A stretch of 64,000 bases of DNA from Oceanobacillus massiliensis str. N'diop (GCF_000285495.1 NZ_HE610978.1:689343-753342); one strand, 5' to 3'. Shown: positions 1 through 8,975, numbered from the stretch's first letter. The notes: generated by a model from the letters alone, not told the origin. Made by a program: numbers and translations.

Positions 1-155
1 TAAAGCCAAGTCCCGGACAAATCGTGAAACGAATGGCTTACCGGGATACCCTCAGCTCCCTGGACTATCTAAAAAACCGCAAAAAATTTGAGGAACAAGG
101 TGGAGCCGTTCTTCCCCATGATCGCTTTGCAGGCACTGTAGTCAAAGAGATATAA
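1..155 (+). CDS. C-terminal fragment of a gene cut by the window edge, possibly a metallo-beta-lactamase-fold hydrolase
   Basis: An open frame enters from the left edge and ends at the TAA at 153-155, giving the last 50 residues of a protein. The segment is soluble and basic, and near its end has GGAVLPHDRF. A late His-Asp after a short hydrophobic strand is typical of the last metal-ligand region of metallo-beta-lactamase-fold hydrolases such as the lactonase-like group. That match rests on one short motif and is tentative. A strong hairpin just downstream (176-212) probably terminates this gene and, from the other side, the Nudix gene. Confidence 0.4.
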   Translation, partial: KPSPGQIVKRMAYRDTLSSLDYLKNRKKFEEQGGAVLPHDRFAGTVVKEI

Positions 156-175
156 CCGGCATGGAGCAATTATTT

Positions 176-212
176 TAAAAAGGCGGCTGCACCTTGCTGC
201 AGCTATGCCTTA
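176..212. terminator. Bidirectional intrinsic terminator
   Basis: A hairpin pairs AAGGCGGCTGCA with TGCAGCTATGCCTT around a short loop, with A-rich sequence on the left and T-containing sequence on the right. It lies between two convergent genes and overlaps the stop codon of the Nudix gene (203-205). On the minus strand the stem is followed by TTTTT. Confidence 0.7.
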
Positions 213-616
213 AATTCAACTAGAAAGGGCTGTGATTCCCGGTTTAGGCAATATTCAATCCGTTGCCTGAAATTCTTCAACGTCACCATCTCCAACGCCT
301 CTTCAATTGGAAAATACCCTACTTCCAGACTCTCCGGGCTCGTTCTTTCTTCTCCTCCAACAGGTTTCCCTAAAAATAATGTATTGCAGATCGAACTGGT
401 TACATTCTGAAAAACGCCACAGAAGCGGATGATTTCAATATCTATTCCGGATTCTTCTTTCGTTTCTCTAATTGCCGCCTCCGTCAAAGACTCTCCTTCT
501 TCCACCTGCCCAACAGGCATTTCCCAACCTCTCCTCGGTCCCTTTATAAGCAATATTTCATTTTCATCGTTTATAACAATTGCTGCTGCAGAAACAATAT
601 GTTTTGGTACGGTCAT
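203..616 (-). CDS. Nudix hydrolase
   Basis: The 137-residue protein has a complete Nudix box at residues 36-58: G36, five residues, E42, seven residues, R50-E51, then E54-E55 and G57-I58. This motif binds Mg2+ and cleaves nucleoside diphosphates linked to another moiety, so the enzyme probably cleans up oxidised or otherwise unwanted nucleotides in the cytoplasm. The rest is a single compact domain of normal family length. The start is supported by GGAGG six bases upstream. It is a single-gene unit and the substrate cannot be told from sequence. Confidence 0.9.
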   Translation of the reverse strand: MTVPKHIVSAAAIVINDENEILLIKGPRRGWEMPVGQVEEGESLTEAAIRETKEESGIDIEIIRFCGVFQNVTSSICNTLFLGKPVGGEERTSPESLEVGYFPIEEALEMVTLKNFRQRIEYCLNRESQPFLVEFKA

Positions 617-919
617 TTTTTCCTCCTGTCAGGCATCTTCATCGAAATTTATCCTGCCTTTTTGCTTTCCAGGTAATACTCTGCTTCCCAATCTTTTTTT
701 GCTTCTTCCGGATTGGTCGTTATAGGAACGTAAGTAATATACCGAAAACCGAAAAAAGAGCCTGCTTAATATTATTACTACTATTCTGTATATTAAGTTT
801 ACATGAACTTCAGAGCTGTGTACATAATACATTTAGAATCACTATTTTAAAAATACTTTTAAAAAATTGCCGAAGAGGGTATTACAAAGTAAGACTATAA
901 ATCAAAATGGAGGGATACT
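617..919. other. Intergenic region with no intact gene
   Basis: I find no complete gene here. It should hold the promoters of the divergent Nudix gene and the gene at 920. A short open minus-strand stretch at 649-765 reads like protein (ending EAEYYLESKKAG then stop) but has an in-frame stop just upstream and no usable start, so it may be the remnant of a dead gene. Confidence 0.5.
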
Positions 920-1216
920 GTGAATAAATCAACTACAAATCTGATTCTTGGATCAATCATTTCTGTAGGCGGGGCAGCTCTTGCTGTATCAGCCTATCGG
1001 GAAAAACAAAATGAAGTTAAAACTTATGAAGATACAGATATGATGAACAGCGACAAAATCGACAAAATGGAAAGCGTGGACGCCGATAAAGACGATGGCG
1101 AAAAAGGATTGACACAACTGGATCATGCGCATAGAGCGGAATGGGTCGCTAATGGCTTCCCGCAAACCCATCAGCAAATGAAGGAATTGGAAGAAGAAGA
1201 TACAGATACGCATTAG
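920..1216 (+). CDS. Small membrane-anchored acidic protein of unknown function
   Basis: This 98-residue protein starts at GTG 920, seven bases after GGAGGG. Residues 8-26 form one transmembrane segment or uncleaved signal (NLILGSIISVGGAALAVSAY). The rest is strongly acidic, with runs of Asp and Glu, and includes the conserved-looking LTQLDHAHRAEWVANGF. I recognise no enzyme motif. The topology suggests an anchored tail whose side of the membrane is uncertain. It is a single-gene unit closed by the terminator at 1300-1341. Coding is likely given the ribosome site and composition. Confidence 0.7.
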   Translation: MNKSTTNLILGSIISVGGAALAVSAYREKQNEVKTYEDTDMMNSDKIDKMESVDADKDDGEKGLTQLDHAHRAEWVANGFPQTHQQMKELEEEDTDTH

Positions 1217-1299
1217 AGCGCGTATGTGGCCGGCAGAATAACGCTTTGAGCTTCAAGCTTTAAGTTTCAGGCTTCAGGATGAATATTTCCGCATCATGA

Positions 1300-1341
1300 A
1301 AAGGCCGAGTCGGTATTCCATACCGCGCTCGACCTTTTTTT
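1300..1341. terminator. Intrinsic terminator between convergent genes
   Basis: AGGCCGAGTCGGTAT pairs imperfectly with ATACCGCGCTCGACCT and is followed by seven T on the plus strand. On the minus strand the stem is followed by TTTTC. It serves the gene at 920-1216 and probably also the HAD gene coming from the right. Confidence 0.8.
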
Positions 1342-1448
1342 AGATCTATAATACTGCCCTTTCCGCCAGTCGTAAAGCACCGCATATCAATAACTTCAGG
1401 TTGGATTCTTTCTTTTTTTCTTTGCCATCGATTCTTCGGTTTAAACTT

Positions 1449-2228
1449 TTACAATAGACCGATCATTTTCAGACCATGATAGATACCGTCTTGCTCTACC
1501 GATTTGGTGACATGTTTTGCCACCGATTTTATCTCGTCACTGGCATTCCCCATCGCTACACTATGATAAATAGTCGTAAGCATTTCACGATCGTTAAGCC
1601 CATCGCCAAACGCATATTGCCTTTCTTTGGGGAAACCTAGTTTCTTGACGATTTTCTCAATTCCTATTGCCTTTGAGCCGCCAGCCGGCAGAACATCAAC
1701 AGAGACAGGATGCCATCTTACAAAATCAAAGTCCTTGAATTCACGCTCATATTGCTTTTCTTCCCCTTCCGGACAGAATAGCAGTGTCTGATACATAGCC
1801 CGGTCCTTATAATAATCCGGATTATGGGTCGGAAAATGACCAACCTTCAATGAATTGATACTTTCTGTAATATAGCTATGTTCCGGGACATTCGCTTTCA
1901 TATCCTCGTGATCCATATAAACAACAGGATGATCATTTTCAAGTGCTGCTTCTGTCAATCTTCCTAGAGAAGAAAGATTTAATGCGTTCGTATAGATAAC
2001 CTCACCGTTCAGTACTACATACTGACCGTTATAGCTTACATATGTATGTATATCCAATTCTTTACGAAGATCTGCAAACATAAATGGGGCACGACCCGTC
2101 GCAATTGCCACTTCATGACCAGCTTTTTTTAAATTAAAAATAGCTTCTTTTGTCGAGGATGGCAATTCTTTATCCTCTGTAAGTAATGTTCCATCTATAT
2201 CAAAAAATATAACGCTTCTATCTGTCAT
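1449..2228 (-). CDS. Cof-type HAD-IIB phosphatase
   Basis: The 259-residue protein carries the HAD motifs in order: DIDGT at residues 10-14 (D10 nucleophile, D12 acid/base), a Thr in IATGRA near residue 45, and the Mg2+-binding GDGLNDREML near residue 210. The long insert between motifs II and III is the type IIB cap of the Cof family. These cytosolic enzymes dephosphorylate sugar phosphates, flavin or pyridoxal phosphates with broad specificity. Length and motifs are normal. It is a single-gene unit, downstream of the permease pair but separated from it by the inverted repeat at 2331-2362. Confidence 0.92.
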   Translation of the reverse strand: MTDRSVIFFDIDGTLLTEDKELPSSTKEAIFNLKKAGHEVAIATGRAPFMFADLRKELDIHTYVSYNGQYVVLNGEVIYTNALNLSSLGRLTEAALENDHPVVYMDHEDMKANVPEHSYITESINSLKVGHFPTHNPDYYKDRAMYQTLLFCPEGEEKQYEREFKDFDFVRWHPVSVDVLPAGGSKAIGIEKIVKKLGFPKERQYAFGDGLNDREMLTTIYHSVAMGNASDEIKSVAKHVTKSVEQDGIYHGLKMIGLL

Positions 2229-2330
2229 TGCTACACCAGCTTTCCAGGGGAATGAATTGATTTCACGTCCATTTTAACCCAAAAAACAGATAATTAATAA
2301 TAATACGCCCTAGTAGAATTCCATATGATG

Positions 2331-2362
2331 TGGGTGCGGTTTCCTCTCAGAAATCGCACCCA
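2331..2362. terminator. Strong inverted repeat downstream of the ABC exporter operon
   Basis: TGGGTGCGGTTTC and GAAATCGCACCCA form a near-perfect 13-bp stem with a six-base loop. It lies 22 bases past the stop of the last permease gene. Neither side has a U tract, so it may be a weak terminator or an mRNA 3'-end stabiliser. Confidence 0.55.
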
Positions 2363-2383
2363 TACTGATCCTAATCCGTATTT

Positions 2384-3481
2384 TTACTTCCTTCGTTCTA
2401 CTAGGTTGACTCCAACACCCATACCGATGACCCCGATTAAGAGCATGATGGCAAGTGACAGCAGAATACCATTCCAGCCTGCATCGTAGAGAGCTACATT
2501 CATCATAGCGGTAACTGCATGACTGAGCGGAAATAGGTCTCCTATAAATGTGAGGACCGGATTCGTGATCGTCCCAGGTGGCATATAGATACCGCTTATG
2601 ACCGGAATTATCGGAACAATCGAAGGATAAATCATATAGAATTGCTCTGGTGTCTTGGTAAACCCGGTTACCAGCATCGCAAGGCTCACCGTACCTAGTG
2701 TATAAACGGCTGCTATTGTCAGGATTATTTGCAGGTTACCTAGATCATAATCCATGATATATTGAAAAATAAGGAAAACTACAACCATTTGGAAAAAACC
2801 GATACAGAAACTATAAAAGAGGTGGCCGGCATACATGCCGGTCTTGCTTACAGGTGAGAGAATTAAACGGTTCCAGATGCCGCTCACCTTATCCGCAGTG
2901 ATTCCGTTAACTTTAAACCCAATCGTAAACATTGCGATAAACAAGGTAAAGCCAAATAGAAGCTGCATCCCCATATTATAGGTTGGAATCTCGTCACCAT
3001 TTACAGATAGTGTCTGTACTTTAAGGGGTGGATTTTCCAGGTATTCCCCTACTTCACTTCTTAATCTTGTCGTATTCCCGTTACCTGCTATGGCTGCAAG
3101 TTGCGCTTCTTCTGTAAATACCTGATGCACTTGCTGCTCAATAAGCTGGATGTTTGGCATATCAGAAGATGTAATCAGACTATAATCGTTTTCCATCAAT
3201 TGAATTGCTATATCCCTTTTTCCTTCTCTAACCGCTTCGCGAGCTTCCATTTCTTCTGTGATGACAAAATCAGTTGTCTTACTTTCATTTAATAGAACTG
3301 ACCATTTATCCTCGATATCATCTGCGTTCGGCCCTGTGCCAAATATGGCGACGGAAGTCTTTGGTTCCTGTCCTGCGTCACCAAATATCACGGTAGCTAA
3401 AATACTGAGGAAGATAAATAAAATGATTATCCACGGCTTTCTCTTATCTTTCGTCCATTGTGCCTTAAATACCGGGAACAT
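2384..3481 (-). CDS. ABC-2 type exporter permease, LnrN-like
   Basis: This 365-residue ABC-2 family permease has an N-terminal transmembrane helix (residues 18-33), a large extracytoplasmic domain to about residue 170, then five helices, ending with basic residues. It is the second of two permeases and abuts the first (stop and start meet at 3481), so the two are probably translationally coupled and form a heterodimeric pore with the ATPase at 4762-5694. Gene order kinase, regulator, ATPase, permease, permease matches B. subtilis lnrJKLMN (yfiJ-N), which exports linearmycin-type polyenes. That substrate is inferred from order and size, not proven. Confidence 0.85.
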   Translation of the reverse strand: MFPVFKAQWTKDKRKPWIIILFIFLSILATVIFGDAGQEPKTSVAIFGTGPNADDIEDKWSVLLNESKTTDFVITEEMEAREAVREGKRDIAIQLMENDYSLITSSDMPNIQLIEQQVHQVFTEEAQLAAIAGNGNTTRLRSEVGEYLENPPLKVQTLSVNGDEIPTYNMGMQLLFGFTLFIAMFTIGFKVNGITADKVSGIWNRLILSPVSKTGMYAGHLFYSFCIGFFQMVVVFLIFQYIMDYDLGNLQIILTIAAVYTLGTVSLAMLVTGFTKTPEQFYMIYPSIVPIIPVISGIYMPPGTITNPVLTFIGDLFPLSHAVTAMMNVALYDAGWNGILLSLAIMLLIGVIGMGVGVNLVERRK

Positions 3482-4752
3482 TAGATTCTCCCCCTTCTAG
3501 GAAAACTGGATATTCCAATCACCAGACAGATGATAAAAAATAGAAGCATTAACATGAGCGGTTCTATCAGATCCCGAAAGCTGCTAAACTGAATCCATTC
3601 AATCAATGCCGTCTGGGTTAGCCCATTGGGGGTCCACTCTCCGATCCTTTGCATAAATACTGGAAGACCCTCCATTGGAAAAAAGTTTCCGCCAAGCGCT
3701 CCCAATAGCATAATAATCATTGTTAAAACACCACTTGCAGCATTTGTATCCTGTATGCTTAACGAAATGGAGGTAAACAATGCACCTAAGCCGCTGACTG
3801 TTAAAGCAAACGCACTGATTATGATAATTAATCCAATCCAAAACTCTAATGATCTATCCGGAAACACGTCAAGAGCCAATTGTATGAATGTAAAGGTAAT
3901 CATCATTTGTGACCAGGTTAGACAAAATGTTGCAAGTGTTTTTCCCATTAAGTAATCCATGGGCCTGCTACCGGTTAGGATAATCCGATTGAACACCCGC
4001 TCCCGCTTCTCTGTGGCTGTCTTGATAGCTACTGTTTGTGATATAAACAAGGCAAACAAGGTACTGATTGCAATTGTGAAATATTGCGAAATGGTATAAG
4101 TCTCGACACCTTCTACAACTTCCCTGCCCCCTTGTGGCCATTTTGGTTCTGTGACTCCCGATCCCTGACCAGTATTACCGCTGAGAGCAAACTGCATATT
4201 AAGGGATTGGATGAAATTATGCACGATATCCTGCAGTGCACCAACTTCTCTCGAATGCTCTTCTGCCTGTATCGTTATAGTCTTTTCTGTTTCCGTTCCA
4301 AGCATTACACGTGAAAGGACATCATAGGTAAACCCTTTCGGAATCTTAACATAGGAATCTATTTCGCCATTTTTTACTTTTTCCTTTGCTTCCTTTTCAC
4401 TTAATTCCTGCGTAGTTATCCATTCCTTAACGTCCGGAGCATTGAATAAATTTTGAATCATGCTGACCGGCGCTAGAGATTCGGCTTCTTCCAGTATGAC
4501 CGCTTGTTCAGCTGGTGGCCTATCCGTTTGTCCGACCGTATTTTCAAATTGCTCCATCCCAGCAGATGGATCATCTTCCTGAACAATTGCTATATCTATT
4601 TTCACGGGCTCTCCATCATCATCGAAAATACCAGAGAAGGCAAGATTTAATATAAAGATAATAACGATCGGAAGTAACAATGACATCAGTATTTCTTTTC
4701 GATCCCGCCAAAATACAAGAATGTCCTTTTTGAAAAATGAACCCAATACCAT
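3481..4752 (-). CDS. ABC-2 type exporter permease, LnrM-like
   Basis: The 423-residue protein has the same architecture as its neighbour: a first helix near residues 24-41, an extracytoplasmic region of roughly 180 residues, and a C-terminal membrane domain of five to six helices beginning with TISQYFTIAISTLFALFIS. It starts nine bases after the stop of the ATPase gene. Together with the ATPase and second permease it should form a lipid-, drug- or antibiotic-exporting ABC transporter of the DrrA/DrrB kind. It is about 30 residues longer than the B. subtilis counterpart as I recall it. Confidence 0.85.
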   Translation of the reverse strand: MVLGSFFKKDILVFWRDRKEILMSLLLPIVIIFILNLAFSGIFDDDGEPVKIDIAIVQEDDPSAGMEQFENTVGQTDRPPAEQAVILEEAESLAPVSMIQNLFNAPDVKEWITTQELSEKEAKEKVKNGEIDSYVKIPKGFTYDVLSRVMLGTETEKTITIQAEEHSREVGALQDIVHNFIQSLNMQFALSGNTGQGSGVTEPKWPQGGREVVEGVETYTISQYFTIAISTLFALFISQTVAIKTATEKRERVFNRIILTGSRPMDYLMGKTLATFCLTWSQMMITFTFIQLALDVFPDRSLEFWIGLIIIISAFALTVSGLGALFTSISLSIQDTNAASGVLTMIIMLLGALGGNFFPMEGLPVFMQRIGEWTPNGLTQTALIEWIQFSSFRDLIEPLMLMLLFFIICLVIGISSFPRRGRI

Positions 4753-4761
4753 TACCTCCTT

Positions 4762-5694
4762 CTAATCCCGCAGTGTTTTGCCGGTCAGATGCAGGAATAC
4801 ATCTTCCAGACTTGGTATTTCCATTTGGAAATGTGTAATCTGAATGCCTTCTTTTTCTGCAGCATGTACTAAGTCACTCAATAGATTGCTTCCCTTTTTG
4901 GAAATGATCCGGATGCCGTCACTTGTCTCTTCCACCTGACGGACATGCCCCATTGATCTGATTGTTTGAAGCAGTTCTTCACTCGAATTGCTAAGCTGCA
5001 CCTGTATCGTGTCCTCACTGGATAAGATACTTAATAATTCCGATTTCGTGCCGGAAGCGACGACTTTGCCATGATCCATGATATAAACACGGTTACATAA
5101 CTGTTCTACCTCTTCCATATAGTGACTCGTGTAGAGAATTGTCGTTCCGTGTACCTCATTTAATTTACCGACCGTTTCCAGTATATGATTTCTGGATTGC
5201 GGGTCGATCCCGACAGTCGGCTCATCCAGAATAAGTATTTTCGGTTGATGCAATAAGGCTGCGGCGATGTTGACTCTTCTTTTCATACCACCTGAGAATG
5301 TTTTAACTAACTCTTTTTGCCGATCCTTCAGTCCCACCAACTCTAGGACTTCCTGGATTCTGCTTTCCAGAAGGTCCTTTCCGACTTTATAGATTTCCCC
5401 AAAGAATTTCAGATTTTCATATGCAGATAATTCCTCGTAAAGAGCTATTTCCTGCGGCACCATTCCTAACACATCTCTGATACGAGCTGGATTTTTGATT
5501 GTGCTTTCGCCATTTAGTCGTACATCTCCGGAAGTAGGTTTCAATAAAGAAGATATCATAGAAATGGTTGTAGATTTACCTGCCCCATTTGGCCCGAGCA
5601 AACCGACAGATTCACCTTCGTCGAGGTAAATATCGATTTCATCAACGGCAGTTTGCTCCTTATACGTTTTGCTCAGTTTTATCGTTTCAAGCAT
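4762..5694 (-). CDS. ABC exporter ATP-binding protein, LnrL/DrrA-like
   Basis: The 310-residue ATPase has Walker A GPNGAGKST (residues 34-42), signature FSGGMKRR, Walker B ILILDEPT and the switch His in TSHYMEE. The C-terminal extension of about 90 residues, ending LEDVFLHLTGKTLRD, is typical of DrrA-type drug-export ATPases. It is the first gene of a three-gene operon with both permeases. The kinase/regulator pair upstream is set apart by a terminator at 5741-5785, so the transporter probably has its own promoter in 5700-5740, the likely target of the regulator. Confidence 0.93.
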   Translation of the reverse strand: MLETIKLSKTYKEQTAVDEIDIYLDEGESVGLLGPNGAGKSTTISMISSLLKPTSGDVRLNGESTIKNPARIRDVLGMVPQEIALYEELSAYENLKFFGEIYKVGKDLLESRIQEVLELVGLKDRQKELVKTFSGGMKRRVNIAAALLHQPKILILDEPTVGIDPQSRNHILETVGKLNEVHGTTILYTSHYMEEVEQLCNRVYIMDHGKVVASGTKSELLSILSSEDTIQVQLSNSSEELLQTIRSMGHVRQVEETSDGIRIISKKGSNLLSDLVHAAEKEGIQITHFQMEIPSLEDVFLHLTGKTLRD

Positions 5695-5740
5695 TTATTC
5701 GCACTCCTTTATAATTGATGAACTTTTAATAGTTACTATA

Positions 5741-5785
5741 TAAAAAAAGAAACACCGTCAACACTGTCTCCAGTCATGATGTTTC
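5741..5785 (-). terminator. Terminator separating the two-component genes from the exporter operon
   Basis: Read on the minus strand, GAAACA pairs with TGTTTC, an inner stem pairs ACTG with CAGT around GAGA, and a run of seven T follows. It lies 85 bases past the regulator stop. It implies separate transcripts for sensor genes and exporter genes. Confidence 0.7.
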
Positions 5786-5869
5786 GAGAAATCCATTACT
5801 TTTATCATTTTTTCTTCAGAGTATTTTCGTAAACATGAAAAGATCTTCTAGAAATGGCCGTTCTTTAAG

Positions 5870-6502
5870 TTACACTAAATCATGCCGGATTGCATAGATG
5901 GCAAGCTGCGTCCGATCCCTCAGTTCCAGTTTAGTCAAGATCTGGCTCGTGTTATTTTTGACAGTTCCGATCGATATTGCAAGCCGATCCGCAATTTCAC
6001 CATTGCTGAGTCCTTCCCCGATGCAGGTTAGAATCGCTCTCTCACGCGGGGTTAATGATGGGTCAGCTTGCTTCGTCTCTCCGCGTTTCATCAGAAGTGG
6101 CATGACATTCGCCGCTACATGGTCTTCAATCGCCAATCCGCCAGTAAAGGCACTGCGAATGGAGCGAAGCAATGATTCGGTATCTCCCGTTTTCAGGATA
6201 TATCCGCTGACACCTATTTTTAACGCTTCCAGCACATATTCATTATCAGCAAACGTTGTTAATATTAATATTTTTGTGTCCGGCCATCGCGCTGAAATGA
6301 CCTTAGCCGTTTCTATTCCATCCATGACAGGCATCCTTATGTCAAGGATGACAATGTCAAACATCTGCTTTTCGCAGAGTGAGATTGCTTCCTTCCCATT
6401 GTCTGACTCACCAGTTACTTTCATTTCCGGGTCCGATTCTATCATCAGTTTCAAGCCTTGACGCACCATTATCTGATCTTCAGCCAATAATATTCGTATC
6501 AT
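5870..6502 (-). CDS. NarL/FixJ-family response regulator, LnrK-like
   Basis: The 210-residue protein has a receiver domain (residues 1-118) with acidic pair E8/D9, phosphoacceptor D54 in ILDIRMP, and Lys in YILKTG. A LuxR-type helix-turn-helix follows at about 147-205 (LTPRERAILTCIGEGLSNGEIADRL, quoted in part). It overlaps the kinase gene by four bases, a typical coupled pair. By position it should activate the ABC exporter operon immediately downstream when the kinase senses a membrane-active compound. Confidence 0.93.
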   Translation of the reverse strand: MIRILLAEDQIMVRQGLKLMIESDPEMKVTGESDNGKEAISLCEKQMFDIVILDIRMPVMDGIETAKVISARWPDTKILILTTFADNEYVLEALKIGVSGYILKTGDTESLLRSIRSAFTGGLAIEDHVAANVMPLLMKRGETKQADPSLTPRERAILTCIGEGLSNGEIADRLAISIGTVKNNTSQILTKLELRDRTQLAIYAIRHDLV

Positions 6503-7638
6503 TCCAATCCTCCGTAACCTATTTTTAAAAAGCCTCTGACAGTGAACTGCTCCGCTGTTTTATACACCTCGAGATTCCCGCCAAATTTCTCTAACCGATT
6601 CCGCATCGATGTTAGCCCAAATCCCTCTTGATAGGTTCGATGATCTGAAATAGGATTATTAACCTCAAAACGGAAAATACTTCTGCCAGGGGCGTCAAAC
6701 TCTATCTCCGCTTCCCTTGCATGACTATGCTTCATGATATTCGTTAGTGCCTCCTGCACGGAACGGTAGATGATAAATGATTGTTCACCCGTTAATGGTG
6801 CTGTAAAAGCCCCGTGCTTTACCGAAAAATGGATTCGCATATAACTTTCTGATTCCAATTTACGAATTAAACGCAATATGCCTGGCAATCCACCGGTTTC
6901 CTTTGATTTCAGCGATTTCACAGCACTTCTCGTCTCTTCCAGGCTTGCTTCGGCAAGTTCTTTCAATGACTGAACCTGAATCTTGTCCTGCACTGCGGCC
7001 TGTATCCGATAAGCCTCCAGCTGCAGCAGCAATGCTGTAAGCTTATGACCGACAGAATCATGGATTTCATGCGCAATTAGCATGCGTTCTTCCTGCCTCG
7101 TTATTTCTTCTTCTGAAGCTAGTCTTCTTTTTAAATCACGATATTCACGAAGCAGCGTATCATATCTCACTTCCAGGTCGTCAGTATGCCCCTTGTTTTT
7201 CTTATAAAAAATCATTGCAATCAAGAGAATGATGAAGTACAGGATGACAAAAGTTTGTATGTATAAAGCAAGACCGGTGTTCAAGAGTGCCGCCAGCAGC
7301 CCAGCAAAAATGATTATCGCTAAAATCAGACCCTCTTTTAAAGATAACCGGTAAAACCCTTCACCTACCAGCATCGTCAATATCAGAATAAGGTATGGAT
7401 TGAAACCTGAGTTTATATATGGAAAGAAGATAATGATAGAAATCATTGCATTCAGGATTAAAAGGATGCGTACAATCTTGGGGCTGCCAGTGAATATAGG
7501 TATTATAAAAAAAATTCCGGCAAATAGTGCAGCACCTGATAGAATCCCTGCCATTGCAAGAATGCTATGCTCAAAAAAGGTTAAAGCAAATAGCCAAACA
7601 ATGCTATTCAGCAATAGCCATAGCCAATAGGACTTCAT
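6499..7638 (-). CDS. Membrane sensor histidine kinase, LnrJ-like
   Basis: Five or six hydrophobic helices fill the first 145 residues with almost no extracytoplasmic loop, as in intramembrane-sensing kinases. A short coiled coil follows, then a HisKA_3 dimerisation domain with phosphoacceptor His about residue 193 (AHEIHDSVGH) and an HATPase domain with N box QEALTNIMKHS and G box GFGLTSMRNRL. I start it at ATG 7638, which has AAGGG upstream; an earlier in-frame ATG at 7656 has no ribosome site. The chosen form has 379 residues. It partners the regulator at 5870-6502. Confidence 0.9.
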   Translation of the reverse strand: MKSYWLWLLLNSIVWLFALTFFEHSILAMAGILSGAALFAGIFFIIPIFTGSPKIVRILLILNAMISIIIFFPYINSGFNPYLILILTMLVGEGFYRLSLKEGLILAIIIFAGLLAALLNTGLALYIQTFVILYFIILLIAMIFYKKNKGHTDDLEVRYDTLLREYRDLKRRLASEEEITRQEERMLIAHEIHDSVGHKLTALLLQLEAYRIQAAVQDKIQVQSLKELAEASLEETRSAVKSLKSKETGGLPGILRLIRKLESESYMRIHFSVKHGAFTAPLTGEQSFIIYRSVQEALTNIMKHSHAREAEIEFDAPGRSIFRFEVNNPISDHRTYQEGFGLTSMRNRLEKFGGNLEVYKTAEQFTVRGFLKIGYGGLE

Positions 7639-7865
7639 GCTGTCACGCCCTTTCATTCTATTCTAACCAAGGTGATTGAATATCTTTTATTATAGAGTGT
7701 GTTGCCAATGAAATAAACAAAAACATAAGCTTAATAAGACTTATTTAGAATCATATAAAGATTTTTTTGACAATGGGAAGCTGGATACTCCAGGCAAGGG
7801 TTCTATACATTTCGCAATCAACATTTGCATACAATGCCCTTGAGATATGTGTTCCTTGTCTTACT

Positions 7866-7899
7866 AAAAAAAGTGCCTTTCTATTTCAGAAAAGCACTC
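7866..7899 (-). terminator. Intrinsic terminator after the binding lipoprotein gene
   Basis: On the minus strand AGTGCTTTTCT pairs with AGAAAGGCACT around a five-base loop and is followed by a T run. Confidence 0.85.
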
Positions 7900-7913
7900 A
7901 TCAGAAATTCATA

Positions 7914-8771
7914 TTAAAAATCCAATCCTTCTATTTCTTTCATTTCTACATCCGGTTTCTGGGAAGCATCCTCTTCAAAAAATTGGATTGCCAATTCTGA
8001 CAGGGTTCCGTCATCACGCATTTCCTGAAGAACATGATTGATTTCTTCTGTCAGTCGATCCGCATCCTTTGGCAGCGCAATCGACTGCTCAGTTGGTCTG
8101 AATTTCAAATCTGGATGTAAATGGATGTCCAGCTCCGGAAATTCAGCAATACCAAATTTTTGCAGATAATAATCATTGATTACAACATCTGTCCTGCCAT
8201 TATGAACATCGCGCAAATAAGCTTCATTTGGAGCGTTCCCATAAGTAATCACTTCCGCACCGTAATGTTCAGCGATTTGGCTATATATGGTTGTGGCCCC
8301 GCCGCCAGCCTTTTTCCCTGCTAAATCTTCCAATGAATGGATTCCAGAATTATCATCCTTACGAACAACCATGGATGTATAGGAATATTTATAGGGATCA
8401 CTGAAATTGAATTCTTCTTTCCTTTTATCTGTTGCTTCAATTTCATTGGCTGCAATATCTATTCTTCCGCTCTGAATCGCCGGAAGCATGCTGTCAATCC
8501 CCATCGTTTCAAACGTGATATCCAGGTCCATGCGCGCTGCAGCTTCTCTCATGAGTTCAACATCATAACCGGTTAGAGTGTCATCCTCATAATACGATGC
8601 CGGAAATAACGTTCCCGAAGTCCCTACTACAATTTCTCCTGATTCTTTGATTTCTTCCCATCTTCCGTCTGTTGCACTTTCTTCGTTTCCACTATTTGAT
8701 TCAGCACCACATGCCTGCAGAACCCATATAGCAGCTAAAATAATAGATATGTAATTTATCTTTTTCATCAC
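7914..8771 (-). CDS. Family 3 (amino-acid type) ABC transporter substrate-binding lipoprotein
   Basis: A signal peptide with lipobox VLQAC (Cys21) is followed by a family 3 solute-binding domain from residue 40 (EIVVGTSGTLFPASY) to about 265. The domain includes the conserved LTGYDVELMREAAARM and the ISxNEIxxTxxR-type ligand arginine region (IAANEIEATDKR). Such lipoproteins deliver polar amino acids, cystine or similar solutes to an ABC permease. No permease or ATPase gene is adjacent, so it is an orphan that must borrow a transporter or act as a sensor. The 285-residue length is normal and there is a clear terminator downstream. Confidence 0.88.
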   Translation of the reverse strand: MMKKINYISIILAAIWVLQACGAESNSGNEESATDGRWEEIKESGEIVVGTSGTLFPASYYEDDTLTGYDVELMREAAARMDLDITFETMGIDSMLPAIQSGRIDIAANEIEATDKRKEEFNFSDPYKYSYTSMVVRKDDNSGIHSLEDLAGKKAGGGATTIYSQIAEHYGAEVITYGNAPNEAYLRDVHNGRTDVVINDYYLQKFGIAEFPELDIHLHPDLKFRPTEQSIALPKDADRLTEEINHVLQEMRDDGTLSELAIQFFEEDASQKPDVEMKEIEGLDF

Positions 8772-8947
8772 GGTACTCCTCCTGTCAGTAAATCATCCAT
8801 TGTTGTCAATCAATCAAAATTTACGTTATTTATTCTTTTTTGTCAAAAACTTCTATTCACATATAGAATGCCAGAGCATCTTTTACTATGAAACAGGATT
8901 AAATATAGATAAAGCTTCTCAAAAAGCAACCTGAAACTGTCCATAAT

Positions 8948-8975
8948 TTGGCATACCCTTGTTGAAATATGCCAA
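8948..8975. repeat. Perfect 8-bp inverted repeat past the kinase-like gene
   Basis: TTGGCATA and TATGCCAA face each other across 12 bases, about 20 bases beyond the stop of the gene at 8996. There is no U tract. It may end the three-gene operon or bind a protein. Confidence 0.4.

Noticed and set aside
7767..8000. 77-residue plus-strand open frame past the kinase gene
   Set aside because: It covers the terminator at 7866-7899 and the end of the binding lipoprotein gene on the other strand.
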